In this document: piece after piece, positions 32,227 through 43,286 of the stretch
Numbering within the stretch: the stretch's first letter is position 1
Layout of the letters: each line of letters opens with the position of its first letter
NCBI RefSeq assembly: GCF_963678635.1
Contig: NC_087067.1
Location: 60,500,594 to 60,564,593 of the forward strand
Reading direction: 5' to 3'
Length of the DNA: 64,000 nucleotides
Source: Symsagittifera roscoffensis
Lineage: Eukaryota > Xenacoelomorpha > Acoela > Convolutidae
Translations under genes and position numbers: made by a program
Notes under the pieces: generated by a model
Told to the model about the DNA's origin: nothing
The model's database searches: none
Seen by the model: only the letters and a program-made list of their open reading frames with translations

Positions 32227-34175
32227 GGACGCATAAAAATATAAAAACACTTGATAAAAAAATATTTTAGCACCAAAATCATCCCGCGTAATTTCAATTT
32301 CTCCAGCAGGCATAGTTTTTAAACTAGGAAAATTGTTTAGAATTGATAAGTCCTTAGAACAAAAAGGCATTAATGCAAAAAGCACTTATTGTAGGAATGA
32401 TTTGAAGTCAATGGCTATCGTACTGAGAAATTCCAGAGAATGAAAAGTATATATAAACAAAGGTGTAATACGCCAAACGTTTAAAAACATAGAAACAAAG
32501 TGATCCCATTTCTTCCTGCTTTAAAATTTTTTATAAATATGAAGCTTTCGTTTAAGCTTTTATAACGCTTTAAGTTTGTGAAGTTAACCTAACGTTGTGT
32601 ATACTGAGCACTAAATTAATTTACCCTTACTAAAAATTAAGATAACGAGTTATATCCTACAAGTATACTACAATAAATAGCGGTTCTGTATGACACCCAA
32701 AAGGATATGCCAAAATGCATGAACACGGATTTAATTCTTAACCGACATCGGAAACAGTCAAGTAAGCTAAAATTTTTGGACCGGCCTCAAAATCAAATAA
32801 AGATAGAGGGATCGGAAGCCAATGGCTCAGGCAAAAAAGTATTACGAGTTCAACTTATTTGCAAAAAAATGCAAAAGACCAAGAGTTCAAAATAATACAG
32901 TTTTACGAGTCTATAATAATTTCAGTTCTAGGCGGTTTTATCACTAAAAGTTCAATATTACACTGAAGGGAATGTAAAATTACACTACGTACAATAACGA
33001 AAATTAATAGAGTGAAACTTTTGATGAAAGAACTAGCCAATGTTAAATTGTGTCAAACTTGATTCTGCGAAGTTAATTAGTATCATCGGATTCCTCTTAG
33101 GGCCCAAGTAGGGACCAATGACATTAATTATTATCTTTGTAGTTTTCTAGTTACAAAATGCAAACAAGAAGAAATTCATCAAATAGGGAAATATCACAAC
33201 CTTTCTTCTGAACTCATTGAGTAAAATTTTCACCAATATTCTTTATCATAAAATGGGCGAACGACGTTTTTCGACCCGACCCACCGCAGATTTTTGCCAG
33301 CATTTGTTGGTGGCTTCATGTAGCCTTTTTAAAAATCATGGTACCGTATTCTTTCAACAATGCAAATGATTGTTGGTGGCTTTATGCAGCCTTTGAGACT
33401 CTTACGATTCGCTCCTCACAATTTGGCCAAAAAAATTAATTCAAAAGTTTAAAATCTACAACACTCAGTCATTTAAACCCTTAAATAAAACAAATTTCCG
33501 AAGCAACACTTTGACAATTGAACGGCATCATTATTATGGTTGTTTACAAAAAATTTTACGTCCCGAAAATCAGATGAACATTTCTTTACTGAAACTATGA
33601 ACATGGATTGGTGCAGGGGATTAAAATGAAAGAAAAACTAATCCACTGATCTTTTTGAATCATTTAGAGTTTGCAATTTGTCTTTTTAATTTTCCTCTCC
33701 GATATTTCATTTTGATTTGATTCTAATTAAAATCGTTTCTATTTCTTATCAAAAAATGACACAAAAACTGCTGGTTATGACAACCAGGTGGACATACACT
33801 TAAGATTGGGGGTTAATTAATGCCCAAAATTCCATTTTTGCTTTAACTACATAAGTTTAATATCTGAGCTTAACTCAGCGTCGTAAAATGCTTTATTCCT
33901 GTGGTTAATAAACACCATGATCGTCTTTTTTCATTTGTTTTCCGTGGTGGGTTTGTGTGAAACCACAAGATCATATTTTCCTCCCTTCATATATACAATT
34001 TTACACTTTTTTAAATGTCCATCATTATTCAAATTTGGTAATAAGACTTAGTATCCAAATGTAATACGGGATTTTAAATACTTACTTATTTTATATTAAT
34101 GTTTAGCAAAATGGAATATGACCCAATTTTCAATTGGAACTGCCAAAATGCTGACTAAGCACCCGAGGAGTTTAA
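32227..34175. other. A+T-rich region with no recognisable gene
   Basis: Only short, unconvincing open stretches. One small direct repeat: TTGTTGGTGGCTTCATGTAG at about 33,306 and a variant at about 33,371, each preceded by a short GC-richer stretch. Nothing else is supported. Confidence 0.5.
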
Positions 34176-34499
34176 AAGAAAAAACCTCTCAGAAAGAAGC
34201 AACGAAAACCTGTAGTAGTACAATTGTTGTCAATTGACGACGTATTAAATAAGAACCCTACGAATTTCCCCAGTCTAAATCAAAGATTGGAACTGCAAAA
34301 GAATAGAGAATTAAAACTTGATACTGAAAACCCTAGATTTATAACAAGATTGAAATATTCAATAAAACAAAACTACAGCAGATGCAAACTGCCATCCTTT
34401 ATTGAAGTTGTCAACTCGACGACAATTGAAAAGGCGATGATGCCTGTCGAGTTTATAGCCCAACAAGAAGTGGTGATAAAGGAGGAAAACAATTTCTAG
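34176..34499 (+). CDS. Unrecognised ORF of about 107 codons
   Basis: Open from about 34,176 with a very basic start (KKKPLRKKQRKP), no clear ATG, then mixed polar sequence ending KEENNF. In a neighbouring frame the coding-like pattern goes on into EAEEERRARLHPESTGKHLK (34,499 onward). It might be a broken gag, env or host exon. No family is recognised. Confidence 0.3.
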   Translation, partial: KKKPLRKKQRKPVVVQLLSIDDVLNKNPTNFPSLNQRLELQKNRELKLDTENPRFITRLKYSIKQNYSRCKLPSFIEVVNSTTIEKAMMPVEFIAQQEVVIKEENNF

Positions 34500-34900
34500 A
34501 AGCTGAAGAAGAGAGAAGAGCAAGGCTACATCCTGAAAGCACAGGGAAGCACTTGAAAATGTGCTTTTGGTGTATATATTGTATGTATAAATTACTTCTG
34601 TTGTTATAATTGGGAGAGGTAGTGATTGAGCTGTTATAATTGGGGACTTGGGAGAAAAGGGTGTTGAACTATATTATTGAGTCTGACTGTAATTTCGAAC
34701 TTAAATTGAAGACTATTTTGTTGAAGTATCTGAATACTATGTTCTCGAATATCTTCATGGATATCCTGTCTATATTGTAGTCTATTGAGGGCCCAAATGG
34801 ATTGCCCAAATGGAGTCGGTTACTTTCTTGATGTTGTCCAAATAGTGGGGGAGGTGCTACGAAAGTGTTTCAATCAAATCATAAAGGTATATTTGACGAT
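34500..34900. other. Spacer with a small direct repeat
   Basis: GTTATAATTGGG occurs twice about 38 bp apart near 34,603-34,653, followed by G-rich purine stretches. No gene. It lies just past the end of the - strand envelope-like tail, so it may be 3' terminal sequence of that element. Confidence 0.4.
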
Positions 34901-34915
34901 GATTGTTCTCTGTAA

Positions 34916-35660
34916 CTAGCCTCGAGGTTGTTTGGAAATTTTAAGGGAAAAAGTGTTGGTGATATCTGACTTATAGATGGTGTTGATGGAAGTGAGAGTG
35001 TTTCTGGTAGGGATGATGATGCAGGGATCAGAAGAAATATCTATTGTTTCATTTACTAGATTGGGTTCACCTCGGGTATATGAGTGTGTTGTCCAATATG
35101 GTAGTCGTTCGGTGGTGTCGTCGGGGGGGGGGGGGGGGGGGTTGGTGGTATTTGAAGCATTTCTACGAATTTGTTCTGAAGTTGGGGTTGAACCTAGACA
35201 ATCCGATGGGATATTTGAAATGCTTTGTTGTGAAGTAAGTGTAGGGATATCTGGCAATGTACTGCTAGAGAGTTCTGAGGTATTGGGTGTTAGTGATTGA
35301 GGTATATTAAAATGAACTCTGGGAGTTTGAAAATTTCTATTTCGTCTTGGATGTATAATTTGTCTATTTACTTCAAGTGTATTTTAATTTTGACTAATAT
35401 GTCTTACTCGATTTAAATCTTGTTGTAAGGTAGAATATAAATTATATGTTGATTCACTTAAAGGTGCTTGTCGATGGACCGGTTCTAATGGTTCTGATAA
35501 GCGTGCGTGTCGTTCCTCAAAAGTGTATGGGTTATCTTGAAAAGAAATGCGTGTTGATGTTTGGAGATTTTGGGTGGTTGTAGGTGTTACCGGACTTTCT
35601 TGGGAAGATGGTGGTGGGGGCTGTTTTGGTGGTGGTTGATTAGCAATTTTGAAAATGTTG
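34916..35660 (-). pseudogene. Envelope-like cytoplasmic tail, Pro/Ser/Thr-rich
   Basis: Downstream (on the - strand) of an integrase and of a membrane-spanning fragment. The open part (35,257-34,916, 113 codons) and the sequence upstream to 35,660 are rich in Pro, Ser, Thr and Asn, as in a long disordered tail. It includes a proline run encoded by 19 consecutive G residues on the + strand (35,123-35,141). The position after pol and after a hydrophobic anchor suggests an env gene of an errantivirus-like element; this is inference from order only. Confidence 0.4.
35123..35141 (+). repeat. G19 homopolymer
   Basis: Nineteen consecutive G residues within the envelope-like tail. Length is likely to be unreliable in sequencing and is a probable source of a false or real frameshift. 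Confidence 0.9.
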
Positions 35661-35675
35661 TTGAGTGATTATTTT

Positions 35676-35858
35676 TTAGAATTTATGTTTGTTATAGTAT
35701 TCTTCAATAAAAAGAATTAAAAAGATGGTTGCCAGGGCAAATGTGACTACTGCCTTTTTTATGCATTTGCACATTGTCTTGATTAGGGATGTCAAGAATG
35801 TGAGGAAAATTATGAATAAAAGAAAAATATCTTTTCGATCAAAAAAAGTTCGTATCAT
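35676..35858 (-). pseudogene. Membrane-spanning fragment, envelope-like
   Basis: 60 codons with two strong hydrophobic segments (IFLLFIIFLTFLTSLI and VVTFALATIFLILFI) separated by a Cys/Lys-rich loop. It lies directly before the Pro/Ser/Thr-rich tail on the same strand but in another frame. It fits the anchor of an envelope glycoprotein; the ectodomain would lie at about 36,750-35,860 but is unreadable. Confidence 0.45.
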
Positions 35859-35859
35859 T

Positions 35860-36770
35860 TAAATAGATTTTAAGTAATCGTACCTGTGAATGCGGTCAAA
35901 GATTTGGGAAAGTTGGAGATATATTTCAAATAGGGAATAGAAAATTAGAAAAAAATTGCAAAAAAGTATCAAAAAGATTATTAGGGCTTCAAAAAACTCG
36001 AAGAAAAAAAAGCAAAAGCTTAAAGAGTATAAAATTTTATGAAAAGATGTAAGATTATTCGCTTAAGAATATCAACTGTTAGAGAAAGAAGCATTTAAAA
36101 AATTTCAAGTGTGGTCGGATTATTTCTTGATTTTTTGACAAGTGGGTTGAATGTTGTCAAAAATTGTTGGGGTTTTATTTATGGTGCTCGGGAGTTCTTC
36201 TTAGATTTGTTTTTAATTGTTGGATAATTGGGGGTATTTTTGAATTTATTGTACTTTAGGCCAAATGACCATGGTTCTTTTTAACTTTAGGCTAATTTGC
36301 CATTTTTGGTTGGAGGGTTTTTGAGGTTTGAATTGTGAAAATTTTCTTGATCTTCGCATTATTTGATAGGGGAGGGGTTGCAATATTGAAGTTGTATTTA
36401 ATTTAGTTGTCACGTTTTAGCAAGGTGCTTATTGTTTGACCTGGAGGTTGTAAATTATAGTTACAGATATGCCTGGAGATTATTATCTGTCGGCTAATGA
36501 GTTTGTAATCGAGATATTGAAGGTGACAAAATTGAGTGAATTTTATTGGCTGAATTTGAACTAGAATTTATTGAGTTTTTTTCAGCATGTTATTACGAAA
36601 AAGTGAAAGTTCAAAATGATTAAAAATGATATAAATTGTCAATCAAAATTAAAGTTGTTTTTGAAATTTAACTTTGTTCAAAAATTTAGGTTGTGGGATG
36701 AATGTTTTGTAATTTTTTTGTGGTTGACTTCTAAGTCGTGATGATTCTCTATGTTCGGGTTCGGATTTTT
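35860..36770. other. Degenerate region between integrase and membrane anchor
   Basis: No long open frame on either strand. By position on the - strand this should hold the envelope ectodomain; scattered stops and A+T-rich sequence make it unrecognisable. Confidence 0.3.
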
Positions 36771-37818
36771 GTTTTTGATCTTGTGGTAAGCTTTTCTCTG
36801 TCATTTTCCTTTTTTTCTTTCTTCTTGAGATATTTTTGGTTGTAATATGTTAGCTGCTTGAGGGGCTACGTTTTTTTGTTTAATTTTGTCATTTACGGTT
36901 TGATTTTGTTCTGTGTGTGTTTTGTTTTGAACAGTTTTTAAACCTGTGGAGGAATATAATTGAGTTAATTCGCGTAGTGCGTACTCTTTCGGATAATAAG
37001 GTAATAGATTGTTACGATGTTGAACAATTTCTTTTTGTACGCTACTTCAGTAGGTTTGTCAATTATTTGGTATGGTCCTTTTGGAAGTGTTTGTAATTTT
37101 TTGGAGATTCCTTTTTGTGTATTGAAATTAGATATTAAAACAAATATTCCAATTTTTAAATCTGTGGCTGGCATAAAACGTGAATTTATCTGGTTGTTTA
37201 TATTTTGCCTTTGTAACAATTTCTTCGTGACTTTCTGGTAGATTTCATTGTGTTTTTTATCTCTATTTAAAATCAATTTGGAATGTGTACCGGAAGCTAA
37301 TTTTAAAATTTGTGGATGATGAAAGTGATCTTCATCATGTGTATATAATGGTAAATTATAACATATTGAATCTTTATTTGGTTGACAATGACCTTGTGTG
37401 TTTTTGTGAGCATTTGCTGTGAAGATAATTGGTTTTCTTGGCTTTTGATAAAAAAAATTTTGTATGGTGACATTCCTAGAGTTGTTGTTATTTGTGAAAT
37501 ATAGGATGAGGGGAATAATTTTACATCTGCTGACCATTCAGTGTATCGTGTATCATTTCCGTTAATGACACATCTAAGGTATTCTTGTAATGAACGGTTC
37601 ATACTTTCGACTAATCCGTTTGTCCAAGGTGCATGACATGTACTTGGTTTGCGTTTAATGTTATATAAGTGGCATAATAATAAAATTTCATTATTTATAA
37701 ATTCGGTTCCGTTATCTATGACTAGTATTTTGGGTAGTCCGAAATTAGCTATCCAGTGTTCGTAAAGTGTTGTGTAAGCATAATAAGCATTACAGTGTGG
37801 TACCGGGTTGAGTGCTAC
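36771..37818 (-). pseudogene. Retroviral-type integrase, C-terminal half (Ty3/gypsy-like)
   Basis: Reading on the - strand from 37,818: LPKILVIDNGTEFINNEI, with the second catalytic Asp at 37,716-37,714, then WTNGLVESMNRSLQEYL with the catalytic Glu at 37,608-37,606. The spacing is exactly D-x35-E, as in DD35E integrases. A frameshift near 37,500 is followed by a 190-codon frame (37,537-36,965) with the C-terminal domain (LKIGIFVLISNFNTQKGISK and GPYQIIDKPTEVAYK). A basic, Gln/Lys-rich tail reaches about 36,771. The part carrying the first catalytic Asp is missing: the frame ends where an inverted-repeat element begins at 37,826. Confidence 0.85.
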
Positions 37819-37825
37819 ATTTTTT

Positions 37826-38258
37826 GGTTAGTCTAAATTGGGTCTTTTATTCGGGGTTGCAGAGAAAAGTATATATCGATTACGAAGAATAATTTGCTAC
37901 TTTCTCGTGGCTAATCTAAGCTAAGGTGTTAATTTACTTAATCTTACTTAGGGATAGTGATTGTGTTCAAGGGTTGGAGAATAGTAAATCGATCCAAAAT
38001 TTTCAGGTATAATTAGAACGCAAGTAGTTCGTTAGGTACTATTTTAAACTTACTAAGACTAAGATTTAACCTGTGTCAGGTAAGAGGAGGTATTAAATGA
38101 AGGATGACTAACCCAAGTTTTTCACTGTTTAGCTTAATTTGAATGGTTAGATTGATTGAAAAATTTCTATTAGTCCTGGGTCTTTGAAAAGGTTGGGTAG
38201 TGAATCGACGTTTGAGGTCGTTAGACATTTCATTAATTGGGTAGGGGAGAAAAAATTG
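37826..38258 (+). repeat. Left terminal inverted repeat
   Basis: About 433 bp, starting at the point where the integrase frame ends. Pairs with 39,476-39,910. Confidence 0.85.
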
Positions 38259-39475
38259 CTAGCTGATGGCCAAGAAATTTTTTCAAACCTGCAACTATAT
38301 TTAGTCGCCTGCACTAATAAACATGGACTATGACCAAAATAAATCGAAAGAAATTCATCAACATTTGGAACTAAAACTTAATTAGATTGTCAACATTTTT
38401 TCTGAGGAGTTACTTTTTATTTGTTTACGCTCAAGTTGAGTTTGTTTGTATGAATTAATATGAGTAATTAAGAAAAAAACATTGAAAATTTTTTGTTAAA
38501 AAATTTTCTAGACGGTTGTTTCAACTGGAAAAAACATCTAAGAATAAGTAAATACAAAAGTCTTGAAGCAAAATTATTGGTTCACAATTTGTATTTGCAC
38601 GCAAATGATAAGAATCGCAAAAATGATTTTCAAAAAAATGTTACTGATATTTCATTTCAATACTGCGGGAACCTTTAGATAGCAGAACTTTAAATTAATA
38701 CTCCTATAACTGATGATTTGAGGCAAGCGATTGAAGTGACTGCACAAAGCTACAAAGGTGAAAAGTGCGTAAGGCTACAATACAAAAGTGATCTTTAATA
38801 CTAAAAAAAATGCTTATCAAACAGTTTCATACATTTTCATGGACTGAAAAAATTCTATGAAAAAGCAAACTCAGCATTTTTTTGCCAGTTTCTGGAATAA
38901 ATTAACAATATTTTGCCATACGTTTTAACGAATAGTTTTATGAAAAAAGCGAAAGCAATTCTTTGTACTATGGAATTTTATGGTACGCATTTTTCCATTC
39001 TATGAAATTGTATCATACACATTTTTCCTTAAAAATACAAAAATTTAATTTTTGAATTTTTTTGTTTCAACCAAAACAAACTAAACAAAGATTTTCTTTA
39101 ATTAGAAAACCCAGAGTGTGACTTGCAGTTAGCACAGAATTAAACTGCATCCGGTGATATTAGTCATGTTAGATAATGTTAACCTTTTCGAGCAGAATTA
39201 AACACCAAAAACTTAACGTTTTGTATATGGCTAAAAAACGTTTTCTTAGAAATTTTTGGTGGCTGAGAAAAAATGCCTGTTTTTTTTTATATCCATGATT
39301 AACATAGCATAAAAAACCCCAAAAAAATTGTAAAAAATTCACTACAAAACCCAAAAAAAAATCACTTGCTTGTGTTTTTAGGGTTTTTCGGGTGAAAATC
39401 TTAACTTTTGTGCCATTCCTCCGGATTGGCACAGTCGAACCCTCCGACAAGAAGCTTATCCTTGGATCAAATAGA

Positions 39476-39910
39476 ACAATTTTGTTCTCCCCCACTCACA
39501 TAACAAGTGTCTAACGACCTCAAACGTCCATTCACTACCCATACCTTTCAAAAGACCCAGGACTAATAGACATTTTTTAACTCACTCTAACCATTCTGAT
39601 TAGGCTAAACAGTGAAGAACTTCGGTTATTCATCCTTCACTTGACCCTCACCCCTCCTACCTGTCCCAGGATAAATCTTAATCTTAGTAAGTTTAAAAAG
39701 GTATCTAACGAACTACTTGCGTTCTAATCATACCTGAACCTTCTGGAACGATTTACTATTCTCCAACCCTTGAACACAATCACTATCCCTAAGTAAGATT
39801 AAGTAAATTAACACCTTAACTTAGATTAGCCACGAGAAAGTAACAATCATTCTCCGGAATCGATAAATTTTTCTCTCCAACCCTGAATAAAAGACCCAAG
39901 TTAGATGACC
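39476..39910 (-). repeat. Right terminal inverted repeat
   Basis: About 435 bp, inverted copy of 37,826-38,258, with scattered substitutions and small indels (for example near 39,690 and 39,855). Confidence 0.85.
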
Positions 39911-41190
39911 TTCTATTCCGACCCCAAATGGATACTTTAGTTGCTCAAATTGCCCCAGAAGATTTCCCTAAGTTTTCAATAAGGAGGGTTGCTAAGAGTT
40001 TTAAGTCAATCCGGAGGGTTACTTCGGAGGGTTGTTAAGACACTTAGCCTACTTCGGAGGGTTACTTCGGAGGGTACCTTAGTCACCCAAAAGACTTCGG
40101 AGGTGCCCTTTAACTCACTAAGGAGGGTCAATAAGAGGCCTTATATGCTCCGGATGGTTCTTTCAAAAGTTCAAACTTTTTGAATCTCACTTAGAAGTGT
40201 CTTCAACTAGTCTCAGAAAGTGTCAAAACAAGCTTAGCTGACTCCGGAGGCTTACTTCGGAGGGTTCCCCAAAAATCAAGAAAACGTGTTATTCTACCGC
40301 AGTAAAGCCTCCGAATGCGGTCTAACTAATTTAAAACTAGGTGGGCTGACACGGTCAACCTTCCCAATAGTTAGGATAAAAAGGTGATCTTATAAAATTC
40401 GGACGGTTCCCTAAAATTTGGACCCTCCGAACCAACAAATTCTAAAACAAATTTTCTTTTCCGAGATTATCAACCCAAAAACGGTTGCGGCCCGGAAAAG
40501 TGGTCAAAAATTTCGACTTATGGTACCAAAGTTATCCCAATTAATTTGCTAGTCTTTGAGAAATCGCCAAAAACGCATTCGTCAAAATGGCCTTTTTTCA
40601 CCATCTATATAGATTCTGAAAGAATTTTTCCGCAATTCTCAGTAAAAGTGCCAAAAATAATTGAAACGAGCGTAGTAGCCCCGTACGGCACTGGAATAAT
40701 GCAAAAAACGGGACCCAAATTGGTTTGGAAACAAAATAAAGGCCAATAACTAACGAATTTGGACCCTCCGATTCCTTCCTTTTCCAATCCTTAAGTCGTT
40801 AGCTCTATCCACGGAGCTAATCGGAGGGTTACTCAAAAATTTCTCTGGCAACCGAGCAAGTTATGCTAGCACACTCTTAACGCAAAAATTTTTTATCGCT
40901 CTAACTCTAAAAACTCAAAAACTCGATCCCCAAAACAAATTGACAAAATTCGGAAAAATATCAAAATTTTAATGGAAAAATTGTTGTTTTTTCTAAATTC
41001 TACTGAGTCCTTTCTCCCGCGGTTTCTTTACTCAGGGGGATCGAACTACGTAGCAACTCCTTGTATAAAAGCTTTTTGCTGTTCGGAAAAGCTCGGATAT
41101 CCAAAATTTTGGGGGTCTACAGTTTGGTCGAAAATCAGTAATTTTCGACAAAATTGGGTGTTTCTCGGGTCTAAATAGGAGATAAGTAAT
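39911..41190. other. Non-coding region rich in CGGAGGGTT motifs
   Basis: No gene. GGAGGGTT or close variants, often as TTCGGAGGGTTA, recur many times: near 39,983, 40,011, 40,024, 40,053, 40,066, 40,122, 40,257 and 40,825 on the + strand, and as ACCCTCCGA near 40,423 and 40,763. The spacing is irregular, so this is not a simple tandem repeat. Short ORFs here show no coding character. Confidence 0.55.
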
Positions 41191-41192
41191 AT

Positions 41193-41212
41193 ATAATAAT
41201 AATAATAATAAA
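41193..41212 (+). repeat. (AAT)n microsatellite
   Basis: About seven AAT/TAA units. Confidence 0.85.
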
Positions 41213-42075
41213 TTAGTTGTCGTTAATGAATCATACTATACCCTCCTTTGCACCAAAATACCCGAATTAGGACCCTTAACTCGGAAATTTGTGATCGATG
41301 AGGGTACAGGCGGTCCGCTCCAATTGCGCCCCCCACCACTTAAGTTTTAATGAAATAGTACCCGAGCGATACTAAAATTGTTTCAACGATACCCATCAGT
41401 CGTTTTGGATGTTGTCCCTGATGTCCCTGTTTAGTGTGGAACACTTCGGTCAGCTTGCCACACTACCCTCCGGTCACCGGCAAAATCACCATCAACGTGC
41501 TTAAATACTCAAATTACACTCAAGGGAGGGTACCCAACCCGTCACCAAAACACACAATCTTTCTATCAGAAATGATATGAATCAATCTGAAACATTAACA
41601 AATAGGAAGGTCAGATCGCATATCGTCTGGAAATAACATATAAACTGTCACTTTATGTTTTTTACTGTTTTTGGTCTTTTTTGGATTTTTCTACTGTTTT
41701 TTTTTGTACTTTTTTTGTTTTCAAATAAATTTGTTTTTGGCTTTTTATTGGTTATACATTATTTTTAGTTTGGTTTTACGCTTTCTGTTTAATTGCTTTT
41801 GGTCCCGGTACCTACGGACAAGCGGGCTCATGACTTCCCACCTAACCCTCCGGCCCGCGGAATTTTCGGTCTTAACTAAGTTAAAAAGCTAAATAGTACT
41901 ATCCGGAGGATCGGCACCTTCCCTCTAGTACAATAAAGGCCATTAAGACCTCTAAATCGGGCATACTCCCGGAGCGGAGGGTTCGTCGCTGAAACGTTTG
42001 CTGATCACGATGGTCTTATGCCTTTAACAGACCCACCCAGGAGCGCCATAAAAACGTCTATGTAATCTTAATGTA
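41213..42075. repeat. Terminal-repeat-like block with T-rich core
   Basis: Non-coding. It has a T-rich tract (about 41,655-41,790), flanked by GC-richer stretches with CCCTCCGG/CCGGAGG motifs (41,470, 41,842, 41,903, 41,973), and ends GCCATAAAAACGTCTATGTAA. This plan and end are shared with the block upstream of the SGNH-like gene (ending GCCATAAAAACACTATGTAA at about 18,510 and 24,472), suggesting related terminal sequences. Inference only. Confidence 0.35.
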
Positions 42076-42133
42076 CTACCATTTTCAAACTTTAATTAAA
42101 TTTCCTTGTCAACTTTTTCTTTTTAGAGTTAAG

Positions 42134-42396
42134 ATGGTCGATCAATGTGACAAACCTGTAAATTTATGAAATTTTGTTTTTGATGAAGAAAATCATGAAC
42201 GAAAGTCATGGAAATTGTTTGGACGTACATGTAATAGATCTCTTTTAGTTTTTTGTGCCAAGTTTTTGTTATAGTTTTGATGCTAGTATGTGCAATCATT
42301 TGAATTATGTTATCCACAACATGTGAAGAAACAACGGTTTGAGTAGCTATCTTATCAAGTACAGTCGGATACATTCTACCTTCTCCAAAGCTATGA
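42134..42396 (+). pseudogene. Small membrane protein gene of a Polinton-like element (broken)
   Basis: Starts at ATG 42,134. The first part reads as a polar, charged segment (FDEENHERKSWKLFGRT), followed by a hydrophobic stretch and a Cys/Glu/Thr loop, then VAILSSTVGYILPSPKL before a TGA at 42,394-42,396. It contains in-frame stops and at least one frameshift between the two halves. The stop overlaps the ATG of the ATPase gene (ATGA), the tight layout of a viral gene cluster. I recognise the general type only as a small ORF next to ATPase genes in such elements; its role is unknown. Confidence 0.45.
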
Positions 42397-43286
42397 ATAA
42401 AATGATATCTAACAAAGAACGAATTTTTATTTCCCTAGTTGGACCAAGTGGATCTGGAAAATCTCATCTTATTTTTGAATGGTTAAAAAATAGTACTTTT
42501 CAACCAGCATTCTACAAAACTTTTTATTTTTATCAACACTATCAACCTCTTTATAGTCAAATGCAAAGAAAAAACCTTGAATTTATTCAAGGAGTAGATT
42601 TGAACTTGATTGAAAATCTTCCCAATAACAGAACTAAGTATTTGCTCATATCTGATGTTTCTTGAGGAGAAATTTTTTACTCCAAACAATTTGTAAAAAT
42701 TGCTACTGCTGGGAGACACAGGGGACTGAATACAATATACATCAAACACAATTTATTTCATCAAAGCAGATTAGGAAGAGATGTAGAGTTACATAATACA
42801 CGCATAGTCTTATTCAAGTCGCTGAAGGATGTTTTACAAATCAATACATTAGGACAACAACTAGGCCTAGGATCCCATCAGAAAGAGTAGTATCAAGATG
42901 CAACTTCGGTTCCTTATGTTCATTCACTTATTGATTTAACCACAAAAACAGTTGATTCAATTAGGTATTGCTCTAATAGTGGGTCAGTTCCAACAAAATT
43001 TTACTTACCAGCTGGAATAGAGACAAAGTTTTTGGACGATGAGTACCCAATACGTCTCTATTCTCCCAATATTTCAAAAATTTTCCCTAAGGCTTCGAAA
43101 ACAATTCATTCTCAATCGCCCAAAAAATTTCATTCAGTTTCTGAGCGAGTGTTTAGTAAACCTATTAAGAGGAGAGCTTCGAGATCTTCAGAAAGAAGAC
43201 TTAGTAAAATATCAAAAAGAAGTTTCAGAACTAACACAAAAAAGAACTCCTCTACACAAAAGAAGAATTATTTTAAGTTCAAGTAA
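42393..43286 (+). pseudogene. DNA-packaging-type ATPase of a Polinton/Maverick-like element (broken by two stops)
   Basis: ATG 42,393. Walker A motif GPSGSGKS at 42,441-42,464. The frame is broken by TGA at 42,663 and TAG at 42,888 but is otherwise continuous to TAA at 43,286 (298 codons). After the first stop, IATAGRHRGLNTIYIKHN and QSRLGRDVEL are blocks seen in packaging-type (FtsK/HerA, A32-like) ATPases of Polintons and adintoviruses. The last 85 codons are Lys/Arg/Ser-rich and overlap another ORF. In active elements such an ATPase pumps DNA into capsids. The family call rests on recognition of these blocks, without a search. Confidence 0.75.

Larger units (their letters stand above)
37826..39910. 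mobile_element. 2.1-kb element with long terminal inverted repeats
   Basis: 37,826-38,258 is the reverse complement of 39,476-39,910, with high similarity over about 435 bp (for example TCTCGTGGCTAATCTAAG near 37,905 against its complement near 39,825). The ends read GGTTAGTCTAAATTGGG and, inverted, GGTCATCTAACTTGGG. The 1.2-kb interior has no recognisable transposase; it holds only short open stretches (for example 38,493-38,678 +). No clear target-site duplication is visible, and the right flank is not the missing part of the integrase, so insertion was followed by rearrangement. Likely a non-autonomous DNA transposon or foldback element. Confidence 0.8.

Noticed and set aside
38493-39495. 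ORFs within the inverted-repeat element as a transposase
   Set aside because: The longest are 61 codons (+) and 108 codons (-), A+T-driven in composition, without DDE or other catalytic signatures; the longer one runs into the terminal repeat.
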